From positions 301,465-365,464 of the forward strand of contig MU657207.1 of the NCBI GenBank assembly GCA_026770575.1: a stretch of 64,000 nt of DNA, written 5' to 3'. A program made the translations under genes and the position numbers. Every line of letters begins with the position of its first letter. Within the stretch, counting starts at the first letter, position 1. The stretch comes from Pelagophyceae sp. CCMP2097. Its lineage: Eukaryota; Sar; Pelagophyceae. Positions 44,985-56,599 of this stretch are shown here, piece by piece. A model generated the notes under the pieces. It was not told the DNA's origin, did not search any database, and saw only the letters and a program-made list of their open reading frames with translations.

Positions 44985-46559
44985 TCAGACGGGAGCGAGG
45001 CGCGTCGGCGTGCACGGCTCCCAGAGCCGGACCGTCTTGTCGAACGAGGCCGTGGCGACGACACCGCCGCGCGCGTCGAGGTCGCGGATCTGGCCCTGAT
45101 GCGCGCGCAGAACCGTGCCGAGCGGCTTGCCCGACGCGAAGCACCACTGGTGCAGCGAGTTGTCTTTTGAAGTCGACACGACGACGCCGTCGTTGTCGAT
45201 CCAGGCCGCGCGCGTGTTCGAGTACCTGAATTTCCGGTGAGTTTGATAGTCCACGTTTGAGTCTCGCGCGGCCCAACGCTGCGACAAAAACGGAGTCCTC
45301 AGACTCACTCGTCCGATGCGTGGCCGACGAGGATGCGCACGTGCTTGTGGTCGCGGACGCTGTAGACGACATGCTTGTGCTTGTCCGTCGCGGCGAGCAG
45401 GAACTTGCGGTCCGCCGAGGGCACGAGGCGCAGCACATCGAAGCTCGAGTGCGTGTCCCAGATGGAATTGTTCAGCGACACGCGCGTCTCGGCCAGCGTC
45501 TCAAGATCCTGTTTTTTTCAACGAAGATCATCGGATCGTCCAAGTAAAACCTCTGCAAGTCTCGAGGAGTCACTATTTTGCTCGAGGACGCGGGTCTGGG
45601 GGTCGAGTTCTTGCGATGTATCGGATGAACGGCTCGGAGCGGACCGAGACGGCGAGCGTCGCGTCGTCGACGAACGCGCAGCACTCGGGGTTCGCGGGCA
45701 GCACGAAGGTGTGCACTTTGGAGAGCTGCGTGCCACCCGGGCCCTGCGCCCGGCACAGGACCACCGAGCCGTCCTATAACAGCGTCTTTGAGAAGTGAGC
45801 TTCGAGGCAGGCGTGGAACAACACTGGTTCTCACGCGGGCGCTCGTCGCGAGCACCCTGCCGTCGCGCGACCACTGACAGTCGACGACGAACTTGGTGTG
45901 ATGCTTCAGTGTGGATGTGCACGTAAACGCGGCGTTGATGTCATCTTCTCCGTTGACGTCGTAGATGCCCACAGAGCCGTCCATGCAGCCCGCCGCGAGG
46001 CGGCGGCCGACCGTCGGTTCCCAGGCGATCGTGATCGGCGGAGCGGCGCATTGCGCGGTGCCCATGAGCGTGGCGCCGTGGAAGAGGCGGATCATGTTGT
46101 CGGCGCCGCCGACGGCGACCGAAGAGTCGTCGCCGCCGCGGCCCAAAGCACTCCGCGGCCGCAGGGCCACGGACACGCAGTTCGAGTCGCCACCCGCCCG
46201 ACCGATTGCTAGCGTCGGCTTCTCCAGCGTCTGCAGGCCCGCGCCGTGAACAAACAACTGCGCGTACTCGATAGGTGGCGCTCCGTCATCCGCGGGCGGC
46301 CGCGCCGCCGGCGCCGCGTCGCCGGCCGCGGCGCTGCGCCTACGAGCGATGCGATTCGCCTCCAGGGCATCAATGCTTGGAAGCAGCTCTGGGACGCGGT
46401 CATGAACTCGTTGAGCGTGGAGATCGTAAAGGCCAAATCGTCGTTCTCGGCCTCCAAGCGCCGGCACTTCAGCGTGAGCTCCTCCATCTGCGCCGCGGTG
46501 GAAACCAGCTTGGCCTCCGCTGCGGCGAGCAGCTCGGCCAGGTCCTGGCTCTCCGGCAT
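44985..46559 (-). CDS. WD40-repeat protein with N-terminal coiled coil
   Basis: The start at 46559 gives MPESQDLAELLAAAEAKLVS and a coiled coil (EELTLKCRRLEAENDDLAFT). Later exons carry WD40 blades: DSSVAVGGADNMIRLFHGAT, GRRLAAGCMDGSVGIYDVNG, KFVVDCQWSRDGRVLATSA, SSFDVLRLVPSADRKFLL with YSVRDHKHVRILVGHASDE, RAAWIDNDGVVVSTSKDNSL, and the last, GGVVATASFDKTVRLWEP, ending at 44985. Introns are visible near 45800, 45480-45570 and 45235-45305 (GTGAGTCTGAG...ATTCAG). About six blades can be counted. The specific orthologue is not recognised. The start is 92 bp from the divergently transcribed dioxygenase. Confidence 0.75.
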
Positions 46560-46651
46560 CGTCTCGTTTGGCTCTTATTTCCAGTCGGACCACATTCTCG
46601 GAAGGCATCGCCAAACGAGCCGAGCTTTGGCGACACGTGACCCGCGCGGAG

Positions 46652-47581
46652 ATGGCTTCTCTGTTGACGCGGGGCCGTTTGGCAGGGGCCGCCGGGGTCG
46701 GCTTGTTCGGCGCGTACGTCGCTTCCGAATACATGGAATTCCTCGAGTTGCGTGAGTTGAACAAAGGGACGGGTTGTCGATCGAACAACACAGGACGAGA
46801 CGCCCCCCTGCCCGCCTCTGACTGACGTGCCAACACAGGACGAGACGCCACGGTCGAGAAGCACCTGCCTCCGACGGACGTGGCGCAGCGGTCGAACGTG
46901 CTGCGCATCCCCAAGCTGCTGAGTGCGCCGGAGATTAGTGCGCTGAACGCGTGGCACGACGAGAACAAGAGCAAGTTCGGCTCTGCGGGACGGACCGCGG
47001 CGAATCAGGCCGCCGCGTACCACGCGGGCGTCTGGGAGGTGTCCTACCTGCACACGTCGAGGATGGTGCAGGACAGGTTCCCCGCGTTGATCGAGAAGTT
47101 GACGGCGACGGCTCTGGAGGCGGCCAGGTCCGACGCGTTCGTCATGGAGCTGCTGAAAGACGTCGATTTGAGCAAGCTGCGCCCGCGGACCATCGAGCTC
47201 CACCGCGTCTCCAAGAGCGGCTCGTTGCCGTTCCCGCACCACCATGACACGGGGTCCGCCTTGACGATCGACATCATGCTTTCACCGCCGGACGACTTCG
47301 TCGGCGGCCAGTTGTCCACGCTCGAAAGCGACGGACGAGAAGAGAAACTCGTATCGCGACCCTTCGAGTCGCAGGGCGACGCCTTTGTGTTCCTCTCGCA
47401 CAAGTACCACTGCGTCCAGGCCGTCACCGCCGGCGAGCGCCGGGTCCTCGTAATGGAGCTTTGGGACGGCGTCGAGCGCACCTGCGGCCACCGCTGCGAG
47501 CGGCACCAGGGGCCCTGCGGCCACACGGCGTCGTCCTCCTTTTGGCGCCGCGCGTTCTCCGACATCGGCTCCGACCTCTGA
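46652..47581 (+). CDS. 2-oxoglutarate/Fe(II) dioxygenase, prolyl 4-hydroxylase-like
   Basis: Exon 1 (MASLLTRGRLAGAAGVGLFG...MEFLELR) is an N-terminal anchor. The intron GTGAGTTGAAC...CCAACACAG joins it to RDATVEKHLPPTDVAQRSNV. The jelly-roll core has the iron ligands HHDTGS (His-x-Asp) and a distal HKYHCVQAVTAGERRVLVME, which supplies the third His and the Arg that binds 2-oxoglutarate; between them lies DDFVGGQLST. The C-terminus is Cys/His-rich (HRCERHQGPCGH), possibly zinc-binding. The family hydroxylates proline or other residues in secretory-pathway proteins. The substrate is unknown. The intron contains a second copy of AACACAGGACGAGACGCC, giving two possible acceptors 42 bp apart. Confidence 0.82.
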
Positions 47582-47886
47582 CGTCGGGGATTATGTAATC
47601 ATTATTGTATCATAGGACGTCGGTTTCTTGTCGTCGTCGAAATCGCATGTGCCCGCGTGCCTTCCTCCGCCGTGTTCTGGGATGCGTCGCCGCGGTGGGC
47701 ATCTGGCTCGGTATCGAAGACGTGCCGAGCTCCAAGTCGGGCGGCGGCGCGATGACGCTGGCGCCAGAGCACCAGTTGAGTGTCGGCGCGGGCAACCGGA
47801 GCGCGCGCTCGAGGCGGTCCTAGGACGATCGCGGCGATTATGTTCGTGCGGGTTCGACCAAAGGGGGTTCGTCCGACCGTGCTTCC
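47582..47886. other. convergent intergenic stretch
   Basis: This lies between the stops of two convergent genes. A 72-codon plus frame (47605-47823; MCPRAFLRRVLGCVAAVGIW within it) looks like a signal-anchor peptide but lacks family or context. I consider it weak. No terminator or repeat is recognisable. Confidence 0.3.
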
Positions 47887-49050
47887 TTAATCGGCTGCGG
47901 CACGACATTCGACCCCCCATCGCTTCTGGAAGTGTACAAGACGACGTTCACCGACGCACCTCGCATTTGCGCATCTCCGGCAAGCAGTTGACGAGGGAGC
48001 GCACGACCGGCTGGACGCTCGTGTTTCGCGTGTGGTAGTTTCCTGTGCGACGAACAGAGTTTCCCACCGGAGCTTCTTCTCAAAATGACAAGAGCAACAA
48101 AGAGCAGGGTCTCACCGAGGATGCTGAGGTCTTTGGCCTTGTAGGCGTGTGCGTCGACGCCGAGGAAGGCGTGGACGTCGTCGAGGATGCGCTGGCGATC
48201 TTCGATGGGCCCGCGCAGGTCTTCGGACTTGATGAGGAGGAATCGGCCCGGGGGAAAGTGGCGGAGCCAGGGGCCGAGGCGGTCGATGTAGCAGTTGTCG
48301 GAGAGGAGTTCCGTCAGCTTCCCGGGCATGACGCCCGCCCCGCCCAGCACCGAGTCCTGAAGCCGCGTCAGCTTGTTCGCCGTGAGCGGGTTCGACATGA
48401 AGCGATCCGCGGGTGACTTGACGAGGACGAGGAGCCGGACGTGCGGCAGCCGCGAGCGGATCCACGCCATGGTCCGCTCCGACGCGGCCATGCCCATGTC
48501 GCCGCCGAGCATCGGCGTCGCGTCGAAGAACACCCTCTTCCGCGGCGCGGCCCTGAGGACAGGGAAGCGCCGCGCGTACGACGAGAGCAGGCACTGCGTC
48601 GAGTTGTTCGGCCCGTGTTGCAAGTCGCACGTCTCGCGCCGGTAAAAGTAAAACTGCTCCTTCCGCGTCCCGAACGAGACCTGGGGGTGCGCCGAAAGGT
48701 ACTTGGCCAGCGACGTCGTCCCGCACCGGCCGAAGCCTAAGCACCGGGCGTCAACGGGAAGCGGCAACGCCGAGTATACCGACGAGGCGCGAATGGGACG
48801 TACCGATGATGAGGAACGCGGGCACGCAGTGCTGGATGACGTTCCGGCGCGGGCCAGAGTTCCGGAAGCACCGCTGCCGCGAATCGGGCACCGGGTCGAA
48901 GCCGTCGAGGCCCAGCTCTTCAACGGGAGTGACGCGGTACCTGTCCGAGCCGCCCAGCCGGTAGGTCCACTGCTTGTCGCACGCCACCGAGAGCACAACG
49001 CATGCCACGCACAGGCCACGCCCAAGTCGGCTCACGCCTGAGGCGCTCAT
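47887..49050 (-). CDS. Golgi-type carbohydrate sulfotransferase
   Basis: A signal peptide (MSASGVSRLGRGLCVACVVL) is followed by a stem and AFLIIG. An intron, GTACGTCCC...GTGCTTAG, joins this to FGRCGTTSLAKYLSAHPQVS, the 5'-PAPS-binding loop. Further motifs are RVFFDATPMLGGDMGMAA, then LLVLVKSPADRFMSNPLTAN in the place of the 3'-phosphate motif (RxPxxRxxS), and FPPGRFLLIKSEDLRGP. After the intron beginning GTGAGACCC, the exon NYHTRNTSVQPVVRSLVNCL splices to a short end (KRWGVECRAAAD) with TAA at 47887-47889. This is the layout of carbohydrate (N-acetylgalactosamine/chondroitin-type) sulfotransferases. The acceptor cannot be told from sequence. Confidence 0.8.
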
Positions 49051-49484
49051 CCCCCAAGGGGCGCCGACTGTTTGATCGTTTAAAGTAAACGTCGCTAAAA
49101 AGAGGCGTGGAGCCAGCTTCTGTCGGGCCGTCTGTCGGGCCGCGCCGTGCTGCGCGCGGGCTCGATTATTACCTCCGGCTTCGTCGTCGTGCTGGGCATC
49201 ACGCGTTGAATCCCGCTGTCCCGCGGATCACGCCGTCGCGCGATCTCCGAGTGATCCGGGACCGGGAGGCGAGAGGAGGCGAGGTCGGGGAGGGCACTGC
49301 CCGCATGAGGTATGATGCAATTTTAATATCGGAAAGAGGCTGGGCGGCCGCGTGCGCGTGGGCGAGAGCGGGCTACTTTCCAGCAGCTTTCATGTGAAAA
49401 GAAAGCGCGGGCGTGGCGCGAGGGTTGCGAGGTCGCCGCGGAAGAGCACGAAGCGCTTGTTCGCGGCGGTTGCTCTCGCGGAAA
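49051..49484. other. intergenic stretch
   Basis: This runs from the sulfotransferase start to the end of the transporter gene. Short frames exist on the plus strand but none resembles a protein. TCGGGCCG is duplicated near 49125-49145. It probably holds the promoter of the sulfotransferase and the 3' untranslated region of the transporter. Confidence 0.4.
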
Positions 49485-52134
49485 TTAGATGCCCTTTGCG
49501 TGGACGACCTGAACGCCCGACGGGTCCTTCTTTTCCATCGCCTTCGACTCCTCGTCGGCCTCGGCGTCGTAGAGGGGGGGCTGCACGGGCTGGACGACGC
49601 CCATTTTTAACTCGCGGTCCATGTGCGCCAGCGCCAAAGGGTAGAAGAGGATGGCGATGCAGACGTCCGATAAGGCGTCGCCCTTCTGCACCGCGAGGTG
49701 TTGCCGCGTGCTATTCCGCGCGGCGGCGACGATGCACGCGAACGCGAGGTAAAACGCGGCCGAGACCATGCGGAGGTTCGCCTCGATCCGAGACATGGAG
49801 AGGAACGTGACGGTGGTGGCAAACGTGATGAACGAGCCCACCATGTAGAGGTTGGCAGACTCCTTGTGGATGCGTGCCCAGGCCTTTTTCACGGACATAA
49901 ACGGCATGAAGACGTACTCAAAAATCTCGCACGGCGTCGAGCGGAATTCGCCGGAGAAAATAGAGGAGATGGAGAGAATGGTCGTGCGGAAATCCGGGCG
50001 GTCTTCATCTAAATCGCCGACTTCCTCTTGGATGCAGACGTATAAAGCGTGCGAGACGTACATGAGCACAAATGTCAGCGGCAGCCCGGAGACGACAGAA
50101 ACCGCTTGTAAAGCCTTGATGCTCCTCGTGGAGTCGGCGCCGGAACCGACGAGTAAAGCAGTCGCCGCAGCACCTTCCGTGCAGGCCCAGAACGTGCGCT
50201 GGAACATGGGCGGCTCCGGGTTGCCGTTGGCCGCAAGGATGTCAATCACGTACGAGCCAGAGTCGGAAGACGTGATGAAGTAGATCAAGAGGCAGACCCA
50301 TGCGAAGCCGGTGAGAGCGTAGGCGAACTGGCGAGAGCCGTACGAGCCCAATTGATCGAAGAGGATGTCCTCGGTCGAAAGGCAGTACAAGTTAACAGTG
50401 TAGGCCTGGTTGTGCTTGGCCTCCATCGAGTGCTCCTCCATGCGCGTCGAGCGGCCCGTGGCGGTGAAGCCGCAGTCTCCGCCTTGGTTGTGCGCGTTCT
50501 CGAACTGCATCTTGATGCCAGCCGAGCCAAAGATACCCATCCACAAGATGGAGTAGAGCGAAGGCAGGATCATCGTGTACATGATAAACTCGCCGAGCTT
50601 GCGGCCCTTGGAGATGCGCGCGAGGAAGGTGCCAACGAACGGCGCCCACGAGATCCACCAGCCCCTAGATGAGACGGGTGAGAAGACGCCGGGAGATGCC
50701 GAGGGGAGGCAGACGGTTCCGCACGCAGACAGAAACCCCCTCCGCAGATAGAAAACGCACCAGTAGAAGATGGTCCAGGTGTGCATCCAGTTCTCGCCGC
50801 CGCCGCGGCCGTCCGGGCCGCCGACGTCGCCCTGCACGGCAATCGAGGCCGCCACGCCGTCGCCGTTGCGCGACCACGTGTGGTCGCCGCCGAGGCGGGC
50901 CCAGGCGTCCGTCTCGAAGGAGAGCTTCGGGAGGTACCACATGTAGTAGCCGATCGACGAAGTAAGCGCGTCCAGAATGAACATGGTGTCGTCCATGAAA
51001 AGCACAGACATCATCAGGATCAGGCCCATGGAGAACGCCAAGTAGGACAAGCAGGCGATGCCGCGGTTCAGGCCGGCGAGGACGGAGCACGTGGCGAGGA
51101 GCGTGACGAACCAGATGATGACGACCTGCGTCTTCGTCGAGTACTTGATGCCGAGCATGCCCTTGCGGCACTGGCCCTCGACGCAGTTCGACGGCGGGTT
51201 GTCCCACTCCTCGCCAAACGCGTCGACGCCGGCGTACGTGCCGCGGTCGAGACGAACAAGGCCCTGGTTGAGCTGCTGCACGCCGAGGCCGAGCGAAGTG
51301 CAGACGCCGAAGAGAGTGCAGCAGACGCCCATCACGTCGACCACGTCGCCGCGCCAGCCCTCGATCAGCTTGCCCCAGAGCGGGTAGAAGAGCGAGCGCA
51401 GCGTCAGCGGCAGGCCGCGCCTAAAGAAAACCGTTACAACCTTGGGCCCACGAGGCAAAGGTCGCATCCATGCCCTCTCGAAAGGTCGGCGCACCGGTAG
51501 TGGAGGATGGAGAGCGTGGCGCCGACAATGGAGTACGGCACCCAGCCGTGGAGGCCCCAGTGGAAGTACGTGATCATCAAAGCGTGCGTGGCGCGCTCCG
51601 TGTCGGCCATTTCGCCAAAGCGCGAGCCGCCGTAGCCCTCGTAGTGCCACATGGGCTCCGCGACGCCGTAGTAGAAGAGTCCGACGGCGACACCGCAGCA
51701 GAAGAGCATGGCGAACCATTGAACATTGGAGTACTCAGGTTCGTCGTCGTCGGCTCCAAATTTGATGTGACGGTACTTACTGCAGCAGATCCAGAGAAGC
51801 AGCACGATCCAAATGTTCTGCGACAGGATGTACAGCCACCTACGCCTTTGGTGAACGGGGAACAGGGAGCGATGAAACAGACGCCGCGTTGTCACGTCCA
51901 TTCGTCCGTGACCCAGTGGAACCACGTCTGGAACTCCTTGTAGCTCTCCGACGTCGAGGAGATGGTGTAGATGACGAAGCCCCAGATCAGGGCCACGGCG
52001 TACAGAGTGACGTACGGGTTAAAGTTGTAATAGAACGGCGTTCCCACGAAGCCCTCCACAAAAGGAAGTGTGATGCCGCGGCCCCACAGCTTCGGCGCCG
52101 TGTCGCGCTGCTCCGGCGCGGCGATGGCCACCAT
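49485..52134 (-). CDS. BCCT-family transporter (betaine/choline/carnitine type)
   Basis: The start at 52134 reads MVAIAAPEQRDTAPKLWGRG. Exons join to give the twelve-helix BCCT fold. The first helix follows PFYYNFNPYVTLYAVAL. The family signature CCGVAVGLFYYGVAEPMWHY matches the GMGIGLVFWGVAEP motif. Then come ATHALMITYFHWGLHGW, LNQGLVRLDRGT and the second signature, WWISWAPFVGTFLARISKGR. Later helices include FITSSDSGSYVIDILAANG, with the usual TSxDSxS. Introns lie near 51840-51895, 51420-51465 and 50667-50757. The C-terminus is cytoplasmic and charged. The BCCT family imports betaines, choline or related osmolytes with sodium or protons. In a marine alga, betaine or DMSP uptake is a reasonable guess. 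Confidence 0.93.
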
Positions 52135-53968
52135 CCTCTAAGCCTCGGTCGCGAGAGCGCGGGTCGTGGTGGTGTCTTTCAAATTCCTTCTTAGGAAGAT
52201 AGTTCTACTTCAAACAAGGTGTCTGTCGCCAAAGGGTTAGCGGAGTCAGAACACCACCTGACCACTAGCGAAAAGAAGCAGATAACCGGAAGGTTCCCGG
52301 AAACCTTCGACAGAAGAAGACGGAAGGTATGAAATATTGGGCGTATCCTATTGGCTCTTGGGGGAGTGTCGTTGGCTTGGGGGGCCGTTGACCCTTCTTC
52401 TTGGCCGCGTGGCGTCGACAATCTGGGGTCTACGGCCTTTTCGTCGGGCTACGCGAGGTTCGTCGGGGTCCGTCGACTACCCCCGTGCGTGCAGCAGCCC
52501 CAGGGCGCCTCGAAAAAAAGGCCTCGAGTGGCTCCAATTGAGCGCGGGGCTCCCGGTGCGGGCCTCTTGGGCGAACCTCCTCGGCGGCGTGTCCCACAAA
52601 GGTCCCTGCTTCAAAGAACACCTGTCCCAAACCGAACTGGAACACCGGACGACCCGAACCGAAACCCGAGTTCCCCGAGGAGCTAACCGACTGATGAAAT
52701 TTTGGTGCGAGCTCTTTGATATGCAGGTTGGGACTCCTAACTGCAAGTGACTTCAAGTTTTTGTCACCATTCTTACTTACCTTGTCACCACGTCGGTCCT
52801 AAGACGCGACTAGGAATTCTTCTTCTTCTTCTATGATGCGCTCCTAGGGACCAACAGGCGGGGCTGCCGCGGCTGGATCCACACAATGGCTGTCTTCCCT
52901 TCTTTGACACCTCAAGACGGGCCATCGGGAAAATTCCGGGAAATGGAGGAGAGAGAGATCTAACCTGGTTTATCGCACCCACGACACGCGTCGCGTAAGC
53001 CATCTCTCCCCGTGCGTGGCCGCGGGACGGACCAGAGGTTCTACAACCGGAAACCCCTGGTCCACCCCTCAATAACGCGCCGCTGCAAAACTGAAACGAT
53101 GGTCTAGAGGATTTTTTTAAGCTGTGGACCGTGTCTGGACTTCAATGCCGGGCTAGGGATTTTCTCAGCGCGCGGGGGGTCAGCCGAGGTCGGGAGTGGC
53201 GCGTTCGACGCGCGGCGTCGTGGGCTACAACCTGCACCAAAAGTTTATCGGCGTCGCGCGCGTGCGTCGCGCGCAATATGCGAAAAAGTTAGGGAAAACC
53301 CGAATGGAAATAGAAGTTGTCGTGGTTTGTGGCCACGTGTGCGCCAACGGGGCGCGGCGGCGCGGGACCGGGACGCGGCGGCGCGGGCCCGGGGCGCGGC
53401 GCGGAGTTCCGAGAGCCCCCCCGCGGCGCGCGGCGCACCCGCGGCGCCCGGGGCGCACCAGGGCAGGAACAGTGTAGAGGGAGTTCGAAGCGGCGAGACG
53501 GCTTGCGACCCGCGGATAAACACAGCGTCGGAACGCGCCGGCGGCCCGTCGGCGCGCGTACTCTCGGGTGGGGCGGCGCGCGCGCCGGCGAAGTTTCTAC
53601 GGAATGCACCGCCGGGGTCGCGAGCCGCGCGGCGCCGCGCGCGGTAAAAAGCGACCGGTGCGCCAAGCGCCCGCGCGCGTTGGCGCCGCGCGCGACTCCG
53701 GTGTCGAGGCGCCCCCGCCGCCCGCGGTGCGCCGTCGAAGTCTGTGCGGCATCCATCGACGGGGCCACTTGGTGGCGCGCGCGTAAAAAAAGGGCGTCGC
53801 GTCCGTCGCGGTGCGGCGGCTCCGCCGCGGCTCGTAACTTCGGGGGCCCGCCGCCCGCGAGCCCGCGCGACCTTTCGCGCCCGGCCGCGCGGCCCGCCGG
53901 CCGAGGTCTGGGGTGCGTGGGCAGAGTTGGGCACTTTTCTGTCTCGCGGCCTTTACTCGACGAGGGGG
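52135..53968. other. long stretch without a confident gene
   Basis: From 52190 to 53110 the sequence is less GC-rich with no convincing frame; it includes a (TTC)n run at about 52815-52832. From 53190 to 53930 it is extremely GC-rich and low in complexity (GCGGCGCGGGACCGGGACGC, then GGCCCGGGGCGCGG). All six frames there are open for long distances simply because stops are rare, and the encoded peptides are Arg/Ala/Pro-rich without family features. I see no gene. Confidence 0.45.
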
Positions 53969-56033
53969 TCAGCGCCGGAGGCCGCGCTTGTTGATCCAGG
54001 CGGAGTAGATATCCATTTCGCGCTTGTTCGGGTCCTGTTGCGTTGTATGCCATCTAAAGAGGGGGTATCGTCAAGCGCGACGGCCGCCGCGTCCTCGCGT
54101 GGCGGCGGCCTTTCTCACCGTCCTTTGTGAAAAAGCACCTCCAACGGGTGGACTGTCATGCCCTCGTACGAGTTGATGCGCGTCGGGTGCAAGTCTTTGT
54201 TGCAGCCCCACTCCCTAAAACGCGCCTCTTGCAGCCCCAAACCCTGATACGGTATCAACGTCGCGGCCCTCGGCGCGGTCGTCGCGGCCCTCGGCGCGGT
54301 CGTCGCGGCCCTCGGCGCGGTCCCGCCGGACCGGGGTCCGTTCTCGGCCGCCGTAGGACCGCCGGGGGGGCGCCGAGCCTCGGGAACGCACTTCTGGTCT
54401 CGGAAGTTTACGTTATGGTGTAGTCGCATCAAGGAGCCGATGTTCCACCTGCGCCGTTCGACGTCGCGCGCAGGCCGCGGCCGCACGCCGGGAGACCAGG
54501 CTCTCGAGCTTCCATGCCCTTGGGTCAGGCGCCCGGGGCCGGACGGCTGGAGGCGGAGACCTCTTCATCGCGGCCTCTTTGCGGGCCGCACGTTTCCAAA
54601 CGTCGAAAAGTACGGCGCTGCTGCCCACTCCTTGCCCGCCGCGCCGAGCACGGACAAGGAGAGCGCGTACTCGCCCATGACCTAGGGTGGACATGGCGGC
54701 GGCCGGCACGTCGCTCGCTCGCTTTCCCACGGCTCCATGTGCGGCGACCCCGGGCCTGCCCCGTCGCCTCGGTCCTCCCCTCCTCTCCGCGGCCTCTTGG
54801 CTTCTGGGTCGGTGGATTGCTCTTCGCGCGGGGGCGCGCGACGGCGGCGTCTTTGGTGTGATGATTTTGAAACGATGTCCCTTTCTTCAAAACCTCCAGG
54901 AGCGCCTCGCGCGCAATCCCAAAGGTAAAGGCCTCGACGCGCGGCCCTACGCCGCCGCCGCGCGGCGCCGGAAGCTCCGCGAGGCACGCCAGAGAAGTGC
55001 CGACCAACGCCACGCCGCCTGTCTCTCGACCAATCGCCGTCAACTTTTCATCAAACGCAGAGAGCCAGTGCCACCCTACAAAGACGCTGGAGCCGCAAAA
55101 AAGGCCAAACCCAAAGCCAACCGAAAAGCCAACCCGACACGGACCTCGCGGCATGTACGTCGGGTAGATGGGTCCTCGGACGCCGCAGTTGAGCAGGATG
55201 TAGCCGTCGTACCGGAGCTGGGACCATTTCAGGAACCGTCGGATCGTGCCGGTGCCGGCGACGCCGCCGGCGTTGGCCGCGTGCGCCGCTGCGGCGCTGC
55301 CGCAGAGCACCGTCGCCGCCGACTTGGCGATGGTCAGAGGCGACCCTTCGACGCGCCGGACGAGCGAGAGGCAAGACGCGCCACCTCCGGCAGCCGGGCC
55401 GCGCGGGCAGCAGGCCGCTTCTTCGGCGAGCGCCTATTGCGGCCGGTTGGCGCGGCGGCCGCGTTGCGCGTGGGCGCGCCCATTTGCGCGGCCGCCGGCA
55501 CGCACGTCCAAGTGCCCTCCGAAGTCAAAGCCCGTATTGTGGCGCTGGAGCTGGCGCACGGGCCTGCGCAGATTCGCCTTTCGCGGGGCGCGATGGGCGC
55601 CTTTCCTCACGCGGGCGAGAGCGGCTCGTTTCCGTTTACGAGGGTGGCGTGTTGGAAGACGAGTCTTCGAGATTGCGGGTTTGGCCCGTTCATCGTCACT
55701 TTGTAGGCCGTGTCCACGACGGCCGAGTGCGTCGCCGCGTGCCGGAGGAAGTACTCCACGTTGACCAGAAGGAAGGCTAAGGCGAGTCGTTTGCGGAAAT
55801 AAGGCGACGGACCCCCCCGACGCTGCCGGCGCGCGGTTCTCGGCGGCGACGACGAGGTTTATGAAATAGCTCCGCCGCCGCGGCGCCGCCGCCTCATGAG
55901 CCGGTTTCGCCGCCTCCTGCGCCGCCGCCACCGCCTCCTGCGCCGCCGTTTCCGGCTGCGCGTCGGAGCCCAAGCGCCCCGCGGCGCGGCAGAGCAGGCC
56001 CAGCAGGCACGCAAGGCGACGCATGCGAGGCAT
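53969..56033 (-). CDS. glycosyltransferase-like protein of the RGPxxP/DFG surface-glycan family
   Basis: The start at 56033 (MPRMRRLACLLGLLCRAAGR) gives a signal peptide. After an Ala/Glu stem, exons read YFLRHAATHSAVVDTAYKV, RQLQRHNTGFDFGGHLD, YDGYILLNCGVRGPIYPTYM, HWLSAFDEKLTAIGRETGGV, VALVGTSLACLAELPAP, RVEAFTFGIAREALLEVL, and VMGEYALSLSVLGAAGKEW. Intron 54215-54391 joins NFRDQ-K to EWGCNKDLHPTRINSYEGMT with HPLEVLFHKGR. A last intron (GTGAGAAAGG...CTTTAG) adds WHTTQQDPNKREMDIYSAWI and a stop at 53969. The series (NxxDFG, NxxVRGPxxP, VGTSxxC, HPxEVxF) is shared by many algal and bacterial surface-polysaccharide proteins. Activity is inferred. Confidence 0.72.
54258..54322. repeat. 21-bp minisatellite within an intron
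   Basis: Three head-to-tail copies of CGTCGCGGCCCTCGGCGCGGT lie inside the 177-nt intron 54215-54391 of the glycosyltransferase-like gene. The unit is a multiple of three, so the intron can also be read through (PRAATTA repeats) on the minus strand. This would mislead an ORF-based annotation. Confidence 0.85.
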
Positions 56034-56163
56034 TGCGCGACGCGCGACGCGCCGCGGCGAGATCCCAAGTTGGATTGCTACAATTGTAACGGTGACGTCA
56101 AATACTCGCCAGTTCCAAAATTTGGAGAAACCCCCGAGACCAAAATCGACCAAGTAGAAGCGT

Positions 56164-56290
56164 GAGGTTGCTTGCTTAAGATCCACCCTGGGTGGGGCTG
56201 GCCCAATAGAGGTTACGCTACCGAAGGGGGGAGCAAAGTCCTCAAGCACGGCACCGGAGGCACGTTCTACTTTCACCCTTTGAACTCTTC
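56164..56290 (+). repeat. hairpin repeat family R, copy c
   Basis: The core TTGCTTAAGATCCACCCTGG...GGCTGGCCCAATA is identical to copies a and b for about 38 bp, then diverges (GAGGTTACGCTACCGAAGGG). It sits in the roughly 570-bp region between two divergently transcribed glycosyltransferase-type genes, about 130 bp upstream of the minus-strand start. A TAGGAATTCCTA palindrome lies at 56308-56319, just beyond it. Confidence 0.8.
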
Positions 56291-56599
56291 GCGACGGTGC
56301 GATTCCGTAGGAATTCCTAGAAACTTCGAAAATAGTTCGCATTCTTCTCTTCCAAGGCTTCTTCTGTGAAATCCGAGTCTTGCATCTTTTGCGGCGCGTT
56401 ATCCTACAAGGAATCCTAATACGCTTAGCGCGTCGTGAATTCCTGGTTGTGGCGCGGCGCGCGAGGCAGCGCGCGGAGCTCGAAAGAGCCCGCGTTCCGG
56501 CTTCGCGTGTGCGCCACCCCCGCCGCAAAGTTGGGCCCGCCGCGGCCGCCCGAGAGCACAGGCGGGCTTCTGGCGTCAATTCGGCGTCGCGGAAGCGCC

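Noticed and set aside
53245..54053. Overlapping minus-strand frames of 229 and 254 codons
   Set aside because: Open only because stops are rare in this GC extreme; composition is low-complexity and no splice or motif evidence exists.
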